The notes under the pieces: generated by a model
Databases searched by the model: none
The model's input: the letters and a program-made list of their open reading frames with translations, nothing else
Told to the model about the DNA's origin: nothing
Shown here: positions 44,790 to 55,304 of the stretch, one piece after another
Layout of the letters: each line of letters opens with the position of its first letter
Position numbering within the stretch: the stretch's first letter is position 1
Translations under genes and position numbers: made by a program
DNA from: Sanderia malayensis
Taxonomy: Eukaryota > Cnidaria > Scyphozoa > Semaeostomeae > Pelagiidae
NCBI GenBank assembly: GCA_013076295.1
Contig: RQOL01000759.1
Coordinates: 62,001 to 126,000 of the forward strand
Length of the DNA: 64,000 nt
Direction: 5' to 3'

Positions 44790-46410
44790 GTTAAGATCAC
44801 GCATGCGCGTTCGAATGCGGCGTTCGAATGTACGCGGCAAATCTCTGTCATGAGAAATCAGAAACTTCTAGAATCTGGTAAAGTTAGTTTAAAGTTGCAA
44901 AACATCGCCAAAGCTGATAAAAAACCCATAAAAAGCTTAATAACTAAAAAACGGTTTTGTTTATGAAAAAGATTTTTACACCAATAAAAAGAAAATCTCT
45001 TGATTATATTGAATGAATTATTTCATATTTTTCATGCACTTATAAGATGATAAGAATTTGTTAAGTAAATCGCAAGAAAACACAAAAATATCGAGGAACT
45101 GGCAAATTCACGTTCTCGGCTCGAGATTGAATTCAAAGAACCAATCAGAAACTTTCGAATGCGACGTTCGAATGTACGCGTCAAATCTCTGTCATGAGAA
45201 ATCAGAAACTTCTAGAATCTGGAATAATCTAGAAAGTTTTTACAATTTATATTAGTAGAATTTAGAAAAATGAGCCATAAATTTCCATCATACTAACTTT
45301 ATTTTATAACAATTTTAAACGTAACATATGCAGTAAATTTTTCATCATACTAACTTTATTTTATAACAATTTTAAGCACAACATGTGCAGCATGCAGTAT
45401 GTGTCATCTTCTGATATAGACGTTTTTCATCTTGGGAATTTTCTTCTTTCTTCCGATATAGACATTGTTTCATCTTCTGGATCTTCTTCTGCTATAGACA
45501 TTTTTTCATCTTCTGAATCATCCGTCTCAGCATTTCGGAAAATTATGCCATAGCAATCACACTGAGCGAAACCATCCCATTCTCGACCACAATCACCACA
45601 GATCGTTAACGTAGGAATTTCATCAGTGTACAATCCAGGAGTATAGCGATATAAGATGCATCTGTCCAGCCTATCATCTATCACCCCATATAGATTGAAA
45701 ATGATTTCTTTTTCCCCTCATCTAGACTGAGAAGAATTGAAGATTTTTCTTCAATCGTTAAAAATGGAGGATAGTAACCATATAACATATCCAACAAGTC
45801 TTTAAACAGGTAGACAAGTGTTGACCCAGATTCAAAATTTGACGCATCTCCATCTATTTCATGCTTATCGGCATTCTCCCAGTGTCCTTCTTGTTCTTTG
45901 CGAAACATATCCCACGCACCATTCTTTAGAGGCTTTGCTGTATATGTACGTTGATCGCCTCTGATGAATTGAACTAATGCTTCATAATACACATTTGTAT
46001 GATACATTGGGGAAAACGGTAAACCCTCACTACAAAATGATGTAAAAAGAACTTCCACCTCATCAGTTTCTTCAATATCATCTAATGAGATTTTTGATTC
46101 AAAACGATACATCTTGACTAATTACTTCTTTCTTCTTCAACGATTTATAGTTAAATGAAATCTACTCGACTATCCTTTTATATAAGTCTAAAGATGTTCC
46201 ACTAGTTTCCAGAAGCAGAAGCTTCCAGAAGTTTCCAGGAGCTATCAACCAATCAGATCACAGGGACTTACACAAAAATATCGAGGAACTGGCAAATTCA
46301 CGTTCTCGGCTCGAGATTTAATTCAAAGAACCAATCAGAAACTTTCGAATGCGACGTTCGAATGTACGCGTCAAATCTCTGTCATGAGAAATCAGAAATC
46401 AGAAACTTCT
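44790..46410. repeat. Three direct copies of a heat-shock/CCAAT promoter block
   Basis: Blocks at about 44,790-44,880, 45,077-45,220 and 46,271-46,410 share aatgCGrCGTTCGAATGTACGCG, caaatctctgtcatgagaaatcagaaac (quoted in part) and ACTTCTAGAA. The last two also share the upstream aaaatatcgaggaactggc...CCAATCAGAAACTTTCG. The first two contain the 3-unit heat-shock element GAAACTTCTAGAA (44,861-44,873 and 45,205-45,217). They lie at the left margin of the Polinton. Confidence 0.8.
45427..46112 (-). pseudogene. Polinton left-end gene, unknown (two ORFs, probably one broken gene)
   Basis: The upstream ORF 46,112-45,681 (143 aa, ATG start) is acidic with no known motif (FTSFCSEGLPFSP, WDMFRKEQEGHWENAD). 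It ends in TGA at 45,681; an 85-residue frame begins on the overlapping GTGA with no ATG near its start, and carries a cysteine cluster (TICGDCGREWDGFAQCDC) that could bind zinc, followed by repeated MSIAEE/MSISEE acidic units. A single gene with a frameshift near 45,690 is the simplest reading. It shares its upstream region with the divergent polymerase gene. Confidence 0.5.
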
Positions 46411-46580
46411 AGAAGTTTCCAGGAGCTATCAACCAATCAGATCACAGGGACTTTTCAGAAGTTTCTAGAAGTAGGGAAAGTCCCTCGGAAAAGTTCTAGA
46501 AATTTCTATGACGTCATAAAGAAGTTTCCAGAAGCAGAAATCTCTACAATCTGATTGGTTGATTTATGTATATAAATCAT
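46200..46580 (+). promoter_or_regulatory. Divergent Polinton promoter with five heat-shock elements
   Basis: Perfect alternating GAA/TTC pentamers: GAAgcTTCcaGAAgtTTC (46,218-46,235), GAAacTTCtaGAAgtTTC (46,402-46,419), GAAgtTTCtaGAA (46,458-46,470), TTCtaGAAatTTC (46,494-46,506) and GAAgtTTCcaGAA (46,521-46,533). Also a CRE palindrome TGACGTCA (46,509-46,516), CCAAT boxes at 46,249, 46,331 and 46,433, an inverted CCAAT at 46,553 and a TATATAAA box (46,569-46,576), 41 bp before the polymerase ATG. The genes on either side (46,112 minus and 46,617 plus) are divergent. Confidence 0.8.
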
Positions 46581-46616
46581 CCTCGAAATAAAATCACTTC
46601 AAATCACGATCTAGTC

Positions 46617-48409
46617 ATGAAGAGGTCACACGAAGAAAGCGCAGCTGCTAATAATAGCAAGAAAAGAAAAATCTCTTGCTATCAATGTGGGAAAGTATTC
46701 AATAGAATGGCGAATCTAATGGCGCACAAGCGAACATCTCATAATGTGCAATCGCCACCCAAATTAGTTGGCGAAGGTAGGAAAAAGAAAAAGATAGATG
46801 ATAAAGCATTTAAAATATATACTAAGGAAGAGGATATTGAAAATATGAAAAAGATCAAGCAGCACACCATTCGCGAACTTGTGAGTGAGATATTTACACA
46901 TAAGCAAGGGATAAAGTATTACATTGTTCTCGAAGTAGAATTTCATAAACCGGTCGGGGATATCATATCAGATCCACCGCCAGTATTCAGATCTGCTATC
47001 TATTCACTGCTGCGATCAGAGGTTGAAGATATCGAAGAGCTTGAAGACCAAATAGACGACGCCATTAGAAAGTTAAAAAATGACATAGATGAATTTACAG
47101 AAAATGGAAGCGGCTGGATATTTACAAAGTATACCAAACTGCTAGTGAAGATGTTCGACTATGAAGCAATCAAAGGTAAAAAATATTTGCAGCTACCCGC
47201 AACATCAAAAACAAACAAGCAGTCATTAACGTGCAAAACGATGATGATAAATGCTTCATCTGGGCAATTCTATCTGCACTACATCCACAATCAATCCATC
47301 CAGAAAGAGTCGCAAAGTATCAACAGTACTTGAACGAGCTTAACTGCGAGGGATTGAAATATCCAGTAAAAGTGCAAGATAAAAAGATGATTGATACATT
47401 CGAAATAAACAACAACATTTCAATCAACATCTATTTAAATGAAGATGATGAAATTATACCAGTAAGAATAGCGAAAAAAGAACTTGGAAAGCATGTAGAT
47501 TTGCTACTAATAATTAATGATGATGATGAGAATCACTACTGTTGGATAAAGAGTATGAGTCGTTTGTTGGCCGGTCGCGATGGGCATAAACATCGTGGAA
47601 AGCGTTTTTACTGTCCGCTATGCCTGTCATCATGCACAAATCAAGAAAATCTAGATAAACATAAAACATTATGTCAGAAAATCAAAATCTTCCAAGGTGT
47701 TGAATATCCTAAAGACACAGAATTAAACTTTGAACATTTTAAGAACCAATGCATGCTACCATTCATCATATATGCAGATACTGAATCTATTTTGGAACGT
47801 TCAAACAAGGGAGCTGCTTATCAAGAACACAAACCAATCAGTTATTGTATTTACGCCACGTCAATCGATGATAGGTGGCAACAACCGTTGGAATGTTATA
47901 CCGGAGAAGATTGCATGGAGGTGTTTATGAACAGTTTAGATAAGCTAAATGAAGAAATACGAACAGTATTCAAGAAGACCATGCCAATGATTAGATTAAC
48001 ACCGGAAGAAAATGCGGAACATGCTGAGGCTCTGCATTGCTATTGTTGCAATCAACTATTCAATGATAGTGATAGACAAAAAGTCAGAGATCATTGTCAC
48101 ATTACCGGAAAATACAGAGGTCCAGCTTGCAAGCATTGCAACTTCAAACATCTGGATATAGTAGCAAACTATCACACCATCCCGATCGTCTTTCACAATC
48201 TAAAAGGATATGATATGCATCATATTCTGAAGAATTTGAATGGCAGAAATGCAAAGATCATCGCCAATTCGAAAGAAAAGATCATGACTGCACAGATTGG
48301 TGGTTATTCTGAAGAAAATGAAGAAGGTAGAAATACCAATACTAATGGAATCAAATACATTGATTCATTCGCATTTTTAAGCACCAGCTTAGCAACACTG
48401 GCCAACAAC
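46617..48409 (+). pseudogene. polB: Polinton DNA polymerase B, N-terminal and exonuclease part
   Basis: Starts at ATG 46,617 (the ATG at 46,566 lies in front of the TATA box). An N-terminal C2H2 zinc finger (CYQCGKVFNRMANLMAHKRTSH), a lysine-rich stretch and the conserved GSGWIFTKYTKL region are followed by a one-base frameshift at about 47,195-47,215. The second frame carries NDDDKCFIWAILSALHP, zinc-finger-like cysteine pairs, the exonuclease motif YADTES and the Exo II region IVFHNLKGYDMHH. The coding sequence is cut at 48,409 by the foldback element and resumes at 50,961. Confidence 0.88.
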
Positions 48410-49006
48410 TAGTCCGGTAGCTGAAAGGGGGGTAGTACCACCAGACGAGGTAATTTATGAGACCAAGTGATTTTGGTCAATTTTGGGGCGCAGAATCCGA
48501 ATTTCGATGTTCTTTTTATGGGAGAGGGGCCGTTTCGGAGATATGGGGGCAAATGCCCCCAAATTCAACAAAAACATGTTATGTGACTATACCTCTTAAA
48601 TGTTTGGTTTCTGATTGTAAGGCATTGATTATGGCCTGATCAAGCTTATTCGAGGTTTTTTAGGTTTCAGGCCAGGGCATAGAAATTCTGGGGTAACCGT
48701 GCCCCGAAATGGGGGCAACAAGGTAATTGGATCAAAAAGTAATCAAAAACATCTCTTTCTATGAATTTGAGGGCGTAGAATCTGAATTTCGATGTTATTT
48801 TGACAAGAAAGGAGCCATTTTGGAGATATAGGGGTAAATGCCCCCGGGGGCTTACCCCAGAAGAGGGGGTTAAGTGTGCTATTCTCATTTATATTTTTGA
48901 TGACGTCACACTATTGAACTCTATACCGGGCTTTATTTTGGCAACTTATTGAATTGAACTATGATAGAACTCAGTAATTACCTGAGTTTTCATGCAAGAA
49001 TATAAT

Positions 49007-49613
49007 TTAGTCATCATCGCTGTCACTATCACTGCTCTCTTCATTTGAACTCAGCATATCGTTTAAGACTTCCTCTTCCATATCATCACCATTACGATCT
49101 TCTATCAGGAGCTCAGCTATCTCCTCTGGATACGCTTCCACTGTCCAATTTATTGTCATGTTTGGTAGCCAACCATGATTGCATGGATCATCCAACGCTA
49201 GAATAGGATTTGATGCATTTCGCCACATCCTTGCCACAAAACTTGCTCGCTTGCAATGTAACTCCAGGCTGGTCTGGCATGGTGGAAGGAGAGACAGATC
49301 GATGACCTTTCCATCCTTTTCCAATCTCTACCAAAATATTTCTTTCCTTGCCTCGTTCACTGAATGCTGCTGCCTTCTTCCAAAAATTGCACACACAAAA
49401 TGTTCCAATCCAGCTAGTTGGTCGAGAGTAATATGTTGACCGTTTCCTAAAGAAGCGACAAAGTCAATAAATACTGAATTCTCTTTGACGTGCTTCCAAC
49501 AAAGTTGCTTCCCTTTGCGCAGAATGCTCGAAACGTAGTCGTTGCCCGTGAAGGAATGCAGCCCAAGCAGTGCTCTCTTTTGTCTTTGTGACAGTGTGCA
49601 TGCACTGACGTCT
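49007..49613 (-). pseudogene. Left-arm copy of a C-terminal protein fragment
   Basis: In shifted frames the minus strand reads HTVTKTKESTAWAAFLHGQ, LDQLAGLEHFVCAIFGRR, SVNEARKE, then LSLLPPCQTSLELHCKRASF and NPILALDD, finishing with an acidic tail ending SDSDDD. The order (GxxTxxxxKxTAW, ExFVC, SVNxAR, LPPCxxSLxxHxxRAxF) is that of the C-terminal half of the HEEADTR/SKDTD family. Frameshifts near 49,330 and 49,450 disrupt it. Confidence 0.55.
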
Positions 49614-49755
49614 AAAGCCTTGCGGTATTTTTCTGTTCAATTGTTGATCAGTATACGTGCGTCGAATTCTCCTGCTACTAAAATCACAGGTATATCGATA
49701 TCGCCTGAGCTGGAACGGACCACGCAAACAGTACCCTCGCCGTTTTCTCTCTTTT

Positions 49756-50366
49756 AGACGTCAGTGCATGCACACTGTCACAAAAACAAAAGAGAGCACT
49801 GCTTGGACTGCACTCCTTCACGGGCAACGACTACCTTTCGAGCATTCTGCGCAAAAGGAAGCAACTTTGTTGGAAGCACGTCAAAGAGAATTCAGTATTT
49901 ATTGACTTACTTAGTCGCTTCTTTAGGAAACGGTCAACATATTACTCTCGACCAACTAGCTGGATTGGAACATTTTGTGTGTGCAATTTTTGGAAGAAGG
50001 CAGCTGCATTCAGTGAACGAGGCAAGGAAAGAAATATTTTGGTAGAGATTGGAAAAGGATGGAAAGGTCATCGATCTGTCTCTCCTTCCACCATGCCAGA
50101 CCAGCCTGGAGTTACATTGCAAGCGAGCAAGTTTTGTGGCAAGGATGTGGCGAAATGCATCAAATCCTATTCTAGCGTTGGATGATCCATGCAATCATGG
50201 TTGGCTATCAAACATGACAATAAATTGGACAGTGGAAGCGTATCCAGAGGAGATAGCTGAGCTCCTGATAGAAGATCGTAATGGTGATGATATGGAAGAG
50301 GAAATCTTAAACGATATGCTGAGTTCAAATGAAGAGAGCAGTGATAGTGACAGCGATGATGACTAA
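49756..50366 (+). pseudogene. Right-arm copy of the same C-terminal fragment
   Basis: Mirror image of 49,007-49,613 with few differences (for example LSNMTINW against LPNMTINW and EEILND against EEVLND). It begins at the spacer and runs outward to the acidic SDSDDD tail. The same frame breaks occur, so the damage predates the formation of the inverted duplication or was copied between arms. Confidence 0.6.
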
Positions 50367-50960
50367 ATTATATTCTTGCATGAAAACTCAGGTAATTACT
50401 GAGTTCTATCATAGTTCAATTCAATAAGTTGCCAAAATAAAGCCCGGTATAGAGTTCAATAGTGTGACGTCATCAAAAATATAAATGAGAATAGCACACT
50501 TAACCCCCTGTTCTGGGGGCATTTATCCCTATATCTCCAAAATGGCTCATTTCTTGTCAAAATAACATCGAAATTCAGATTCTACGCCCTCAAATTCATA
50601 GGAAGAGATGTTTTTGATTACTTTTTGATCCAATTACCTTGTTGCCCCCATTTGGGGGCACGGTTACCCCAGAATTTCTATACCCTGGCCTGAAACCTAA
50701 AAAACCTCGAATAAGCTTGATCAGGCCATAATCAATGCCTTACAATCAGAAACCAAACATTTAAGAGGTATAGTCACAGTTTTACCTATAACATGCTTTT
50801 GTTGAATTTGGGGGCATTTGCCCCCATATCTCCGAAACGGCCCCTCCCCCATAAAAAGAACATCGAAATTCGGATTCTGCGCCCCAAAATTGACCAAAAT
50901 CATTTGGTCTCATAAATTACCTCGTCTGGTGGTACTACCCCCCTTTCAGCTACCGGACTA

Positions 50961-52976
50961 AACCTGCCGAAAGAAGATTTCATATCTATGAAAAAATACT
51001 TGCATGATGAGATCACCCAACAACAATATCCTGAGGTACCTAGAAATGAAGGAGAAAGAGTTACAGAATTGGAAAGAGAACGTCAAAACATGTTTGAACC
51101 GGGCGTAGCAAGCAAAGATCCGCTAAAAAATGAAGATGTTTTGGATTATAGAAATTGGAAAATACCACCAAAGAGAACTTTAACAGAAGCAGAAGAAGCA
51201 GATGTCAAGAAAGCGTTTGAATTGCTGACAAGGAAAGGTGTTTATCCCTATGACTGGGTGGATAGTATAGAAAAAATGCAAGAAACATCTCTACCACAAA
51301 AAGAAGCATTTTACAACAAACTCTATGATTCCAGCATCAGTGATGAAGATTATACATATGCTCAACAGGTTTGGCAATTTTTCAACTGTCAGACCTTTCA
51401 AGATTATCATGAGCTATATCTGAAAACTGATGTGCTGCTGTTAGCTGATATATTTGAATCGTTCAGAAAGCAGAGTCTAAAATTCTACAAGCTTGACCCT
51501 GCTCATTATCTAACTGCTCCTTCACTAGCTTGGGATGCAATGTTGAAGATGACTGGTGTAACGCTGGAATTACTATCTGAAGAAAAGAAGGACATTCACC
51601 TTATGATTGAAGATGGTATTCGAGGCGGTGTTTCGATAGCAGTGAAACGTCATGCTGAATCGACGGAAAACAACACGTTGATGTACTTAGATGCAAACAA
51701 TCTCTATGGATGGGCAATGTCGCAGCCAATGCCTTATGGCGGTTTCAAACAATTTACACAAGAAGAAATTAAAAACACAAACATCGACGCTTTGTTGTCA
51801 AGATCTGATGAAAATATTGGCTACATTCTCAAAGTTGACTTAGAATATCCAGCCGAGTTACATGATCATCATGCAGATCTACCATTAGCACCACAAAGAT
51901 TACAAGTTCAAGAAGAAATGTTATCAAAATATCAAAGACAAGCTTATGGGGAAAAGTTTAAGTCAACACCAAAGCTAATACCAAATCTATATGACAAAAA
52001 AGAATACACCATGCATGAAAGAAATTTGAAGCAGTGTTTGGAATTGGGTTTGAAGCTAACAAAAGTTCATGAGATTATTGAATTCAAGCAAAACTTTTGG
52101 TTGAAAAAATATATTGATTTCAACACTCAAAAGAGAACTCAAGCAAGAAACGACTTTGAAAAAGATCTGTTCAAACTGATGAACAATTCTGTGTTTGGAA
52201 AGACGATGGAAAACGTAAGAAATCATCGACGTTTTGAAATCTGCACAGATGGTATAGTCCTGAGAAGATGGGTCAGAAATCCAAAGTTCTATGGAGTAAT
52301 TGAAATTAATGAAGATACACTTTTGGTAGAGAAAAAGATTGGGAAAGTTAAACTCAACAAGCCAATGTATGTTGGTTTCAGCATATCAGATATTAGCAAG
52401 ACATTGATGTATGATTTCCACTACAACTTTGCAAAACCAAACCTTCCAAACGTTCAACTATGCTACATGGATACTGATAGCTTCATCTATGACATACCAA
52501 TGTCTCAAGATCAAGTTAACAGAGTATTGAAAGATCATGAAGATGGATTCGATTTCAGCAACTATGATAAAGAACATGCAAATTACTCTGTAAGAAACAA
52601 AAAAGTTATTGGGAAAATGAAAGATGAGCTCGGTGGTGGGAAAATGATAGAATTCGTCGGATTGAGATCGAAGATGTATAGTCTCAGAATCGATGATGGG
52701 CAAACAATCAAAAGAGCAAAAGGAATTAAAAAAGATGTGGTAAAGAAGCAAATAAAGCATGAAGATTACCTAGATTGTCTGAAAGAACAGCAAACCTATT
52801 CACACAGGCAGCGTAATATTGAATCACACAATCATACCATCTACACAACAGAAAGAACAAAGAAATCGCTGAGCTCTTTTGATGATAAGAGATACATTCT
52901 TGATAATGGTTTTAACACACTGCCATATGGGCATTATTTGCAAGAAAATGCGCAAGCTGCTGAAGAAAGATACTGA
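50961..52976 (+). pseudogene. polB: Polinton DNA polymerase B, polymerase part
   Basis: In frame from the first base after the foldback element. Contains the Exo III-like YHELYLKTDVLLLADIFE, palm motif A YLDANNLYGWAM, motif B FKLMNNSVFGKTMEN and motif C YMDTDSF, all with the acidic residues intact; the KxY-like region is FVGLRSKMYSL. This is family B, protein-primed type. The ORF ends at 52,976, 47 bp from the oppositely oriented protease stop. The first ATG here is internal (50,988), so this piece alone is not a gene. Confidence 0.92.
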
Positions 52977-53023
52977 GAAAAAGACATTATTTGAACATTT
53001 CTAAACTAACTGAACATTTAACA

Positions 53024-53485
53024 TTATTTTAAACTATATCTTCTATTAACATAATTGTAAACATACAAATCATTACTTAACTTATCATTTACATTAAAAT
53101 ATTTATTGATTAATGAGTTCATTGTAACGTTTTTTGTTCTATTAATGAGGAAGAACATGCAATGTTGTCCACAAGTCGCACTCTCATAGGATTGAACTTG
53201 AGTTTTATTGTAAGTGAGCTTGAACGGATGAATGAAGTTTTTAAATTCTTTCAGCATAGGAGGCTCACCAAACGAATCATAAAAATCCAAAACGCCATCA
53301 TCGCTAATATAGACGGCTACCCAGTGAGTTCCTTTACCAGTAAAATTATCTTCATTGAAAATGAATGAGCAGGGCAGTGAATGCACATCGATGTTTTTGA
53401 TTTCATCTTTTCCAAATACACCATGGAAATAAGGTAGCTTTTCATGTTTCAGAAGTAAGTTATTGATTGTTATATCATCCATCAT
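53024..53485 (-). CDS. Polinton adenovirus-type cysteine protease
   Basis: Maturation protease of the adenain family (C5/Ulp1-like). From the ATG at 53,485 (153 aa): GTHWVAVYI with the catalytic His (~54), LDFYDSFG with the Asp (~70), QVQSYESATCGQHC with the oxyanion Gln (~98) and nucleophile Cys (~105). All four are present. The start overlaps the capsid stop as TAATG. The frame can be read two codons further up to a TTG, which I do not use as start. It is the last gene of the minus-strand chain. Confidence 0.9.
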   Translation of the reverse strand: MMDDITINNLLLKHEKLPYFHGVFGKDEIKNIDVHSLPCSFIFNEDNFTGKGTHWVAVYISDDGVLDFYDSFGEPPMLKEFKNFIHPFKLTYNKTQVQSYESATCGQHCMFFLINRTKNVTMNSLINKYFNVNDKLSNDLYVYNYVNRRYSLK

Positions 53486-54798
53486 TACCAATCACGAATG
53501 ATGTTTTTATGACTATCAATTTTAATTGTTCTGTCAAATTCTCCGAGAACAACAATATTCATCAAACTTACAACAGCCGTTGCAAAATTGATGCTTATTC
53601 TCAAGTTACCCTCTCTTTTAAGCAAGTATTGTTCATCTGCACAATTTCCCTTTGGTGTCAAGTCAAAACCATAAATTGCTGATCCTTGATTGAATCTCTC
53701 ATAATCAACCAGGCTAGCTGAATTGCCCAGAGTAGTCAACAGACGGCTATAGGCATCGAAATAGTCATTATCATCATAATCCAATCTTAGAGGGGGAGTG
53801 ACCTCTTGATTGTTAACAGTCACTTGAACGCCAGAAACTGATCCATGTACAAAGTTGAATGGGTTTTGTTCTGAAGATCCATTAAATGCAGAATTATCCA
53901 CAAGAGCAAAAAACAATCTGTTTGGTACTTTTCCATTAAACACATTGTCTTGAACCCAGCTCGTTGTTGCAGCGGGGACCAAAAAGTTTGTCATATGGGG
54001 TTGACAAAGAGGATACATGGCTGGAGATTTCATCAGAGTCCTTTCAATTCCTTTCAATACTGCATCTTTAACGTGTATATGACGAAGTATCAATTTCACT
54101 TCATAAATGAAAAGCTGTGGAGATGTTCCAGTTTTGCTCATTAAACAAAACAAATTACTGTTGGGACTCAATCGCCATTGAAGACGTACGCCAGGTAGTA
54201 GGTATTTGAGTTGATTGCAAATGTTAACATGGGGTTTTGTTACCACTTTGACTTTCTCGCTGTCGTCAAATGGCGCAGATCTTGTGTTCAATCCTTGGTT
54301 TTTCGCTGATGCCGTATTCGTTGGGTAAGCAGCATCTTCCTTACCTAGTGTGTCACTGGCCCAGTTTGTCATTTTCAAATAGTTTTCAGATTTAGTTTCG
54401 TCAAACGACAACATGGTTTCCAAGTAAGATTGGTATGCATACATCCCGTTTGCTTCTGTGACAGGGGTGTCATTCAAAACCAGCTCTATCTGCTTCCACA
54501 TAGATTGACCAATGTTATTTACTACTCCTACAAATTCTGCAGTTGTTTTTCCAATATCAGCTCCATTTGCTTTCTTAATAGCAAGAGTTGAGACGAAATA
54601 AGAATGATTCAAATCAATCATATGATCTGGCTGGGCAGGAATGTCAAACACAACAGTCTGCTTTGAGGAATTGAGAGCAGCAGTTTGTGGAAAATACTCA
54701 ACATCTTTAAAATAATCAACATCGCTTTGAACTATCGGTGTACTGAATAAATCTAAACTCTCACTAGGGCACTCAGTATATTCTGTTTTTATACTCAT
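53485..54798 (-). CDS. Polinton major capsid protein (double jelly-roll, F54H12.2-like)
   Basis: 437 aa, ATG at 54,798 overlapping the previous stop as ATGA. It resembles the capsid proteins of metazoan Polintons annotated as F54H12.2-like: MIDLNHSYFVSTLAIKK, VVNNIGQSMWKQIELVLND, YAYQSYLETMLSFDETK, LLPGVRLQWRLSPNSNLF and FALVDNSAFNGSSEQNPFNF. Predominantly beta-strand composition, no membrane segment. Shorter than many major capsid proteins but without visible interruption. Could alternatively be a paralogue of unknown role in the virion; the capsid assignment is from family knowledge. Confidence 0.75.
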   Translation of the reverse strand: MSIKTEYTECPSESLDLFSTPIVQSDVDYFKDVEYFPQTAALNSSKQTVVFDIPAQPDHMIDLNHSYFVSTLAIKKANGADIGKTTAEFVGVVNNIGQSMWKQIELVLNDTPVTEANGMYAYQSYLETMLSFDETKSENYLKMTNWASDTLGKEDAAYPTNTASAKNQGLNTRSAPFDDSEKVKVVTKPHVNICNQLKYLLPGVRLQWRLSPNSNLFCLMSKTGTSPQLFIYEVKLILRHIHVKDAVLKGIERTLMKSPAMYPLCQPHMTNFLVPAATTSWVQDNVFNGKVPNRLFFALVDNSAFNGSSEQNPFNFVHGSVSGVQVTVNNQEVTPPLRLDYDDNDYFDAYSRLLTTLGNSASLVDYERFNQGSAIYGFDLTPKGNCADEQYLLKREGNLRISINFATAVVSLMNIVVLGEFDRTIKIDSHKNIIRDW

Positions 54799-55304
54799 TG
54801 TAACAATTTCTTCTTCAGCAGTTTCTTCAACAAATTTTTTCTCAAATCTGGACGCTTTGCTTTAGGCTTCTTGCTCTTATTTGGCATGAAGATCCCTCTC
54901 ATGGTGCTTTCTTTTATAGTTCTTTTAGGACGGCTCCTTGATTTCCTACCAGTGGCAGAGCGCTTCTTGGCAGGTGGTTTTTTTGCTTTTTTTACGACAT
55001 TTACAATTTCTTCAGTAGCTTTTCTTTTAATTCCTCTCATAGAAGATTGTGCGGTATCTTTCATAACATTTTCAACATTTTCACCCGCTAACACTCGATC
55101 AACCGCCTTTTCTCCAAAATCTTTTAAAACAGGAAGTACAACTTTTTTTGTAGATTTTAGTCCTTGCTTTTTCAAAACTGGTATTGCAGCTTTAACAGCT
55201 CTTTTGAAAATAGACCCAGCTTTCTTGAAAATAGTACCTACTCCTCTCCCACGCTGGGAAGCATAGAAATATGGAGTTGATTTGTAAATTGGAAAATCAT
55301 ACAT
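54795..55304 (-). CDS. Polinton basic core-like protein
   Basis: 169 aa, extremely lysine/arginine-rich, especially after residue 95 (KKAKKPPAKKRSATGRKSR and the C-terminal LLKKLLKKKLL). The N-terminus contains GRGVGTIFKKAG, resembling the amphipathic start of adenoviral minor core or lytic proteins cut by the viral protease. Probable role: DNA condensation in the particle or membrane disruption at entry; inferred from composition and position next to capsid and protease. Start ATG at 55,304 overlaps the preceding gene by 8 bp. Confidence 0.6.
   Translation of the reverse strand: MYDFPIYKSTPYFYASQRGRGVGTIFKKAGSIFKRAVKAAIPVLKKQGLKSTKKVVLPVLKDFGEKAVDRVLAGENVENVMKDTAQSSMRGIKRKATEEIVNVVKKAKKPPAKKRSATGRKSRSRPKRTIKESTMRGIFMPNKSKKPKAKRPDLRKNLLKKLLKKKLLQ

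Larger units (their letters stand above)
48410..50960. mobile_element. Foldback element with 1.2 kb inverted arms, inserted in polB
   Basis: Arms 48,410-49,613 and 49,756-50,960 are near-identical inverted copies around a 142-bp spacer. Both ends read TAGTCCGGTAGCTGAAAGG when viewed inward. The insertion lies inside polB codons with AAC on both sides (48,407-48,409 and 50,961-50,963), a likely 3-bp target duplication. Each arm carries the same reading frame for the C-terminal part of a repeat-family protein. No transposase core is present, so the element is non-autonomous. Confidence 0.9.

Noticed and set aside
46566..46616. Upstream ATG at 46,566 as the polB start
   Set aside because: It lies immediately before and overlaps the TATATAAA box; the ATG at 46,617 is the sensible start.
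49464..49905. Two separate genes facing each other in the foldback element
   Set aside because: They are mirror copies of one fragment created by the inverted arms, with the same frame breaks.
53486..53491. Two-codon extension of the protease
   Set aside because: The first codon is TTG; the ATG at 53,485 overlaps the capsid stop as TAATG and fits the pattern of the cluster.
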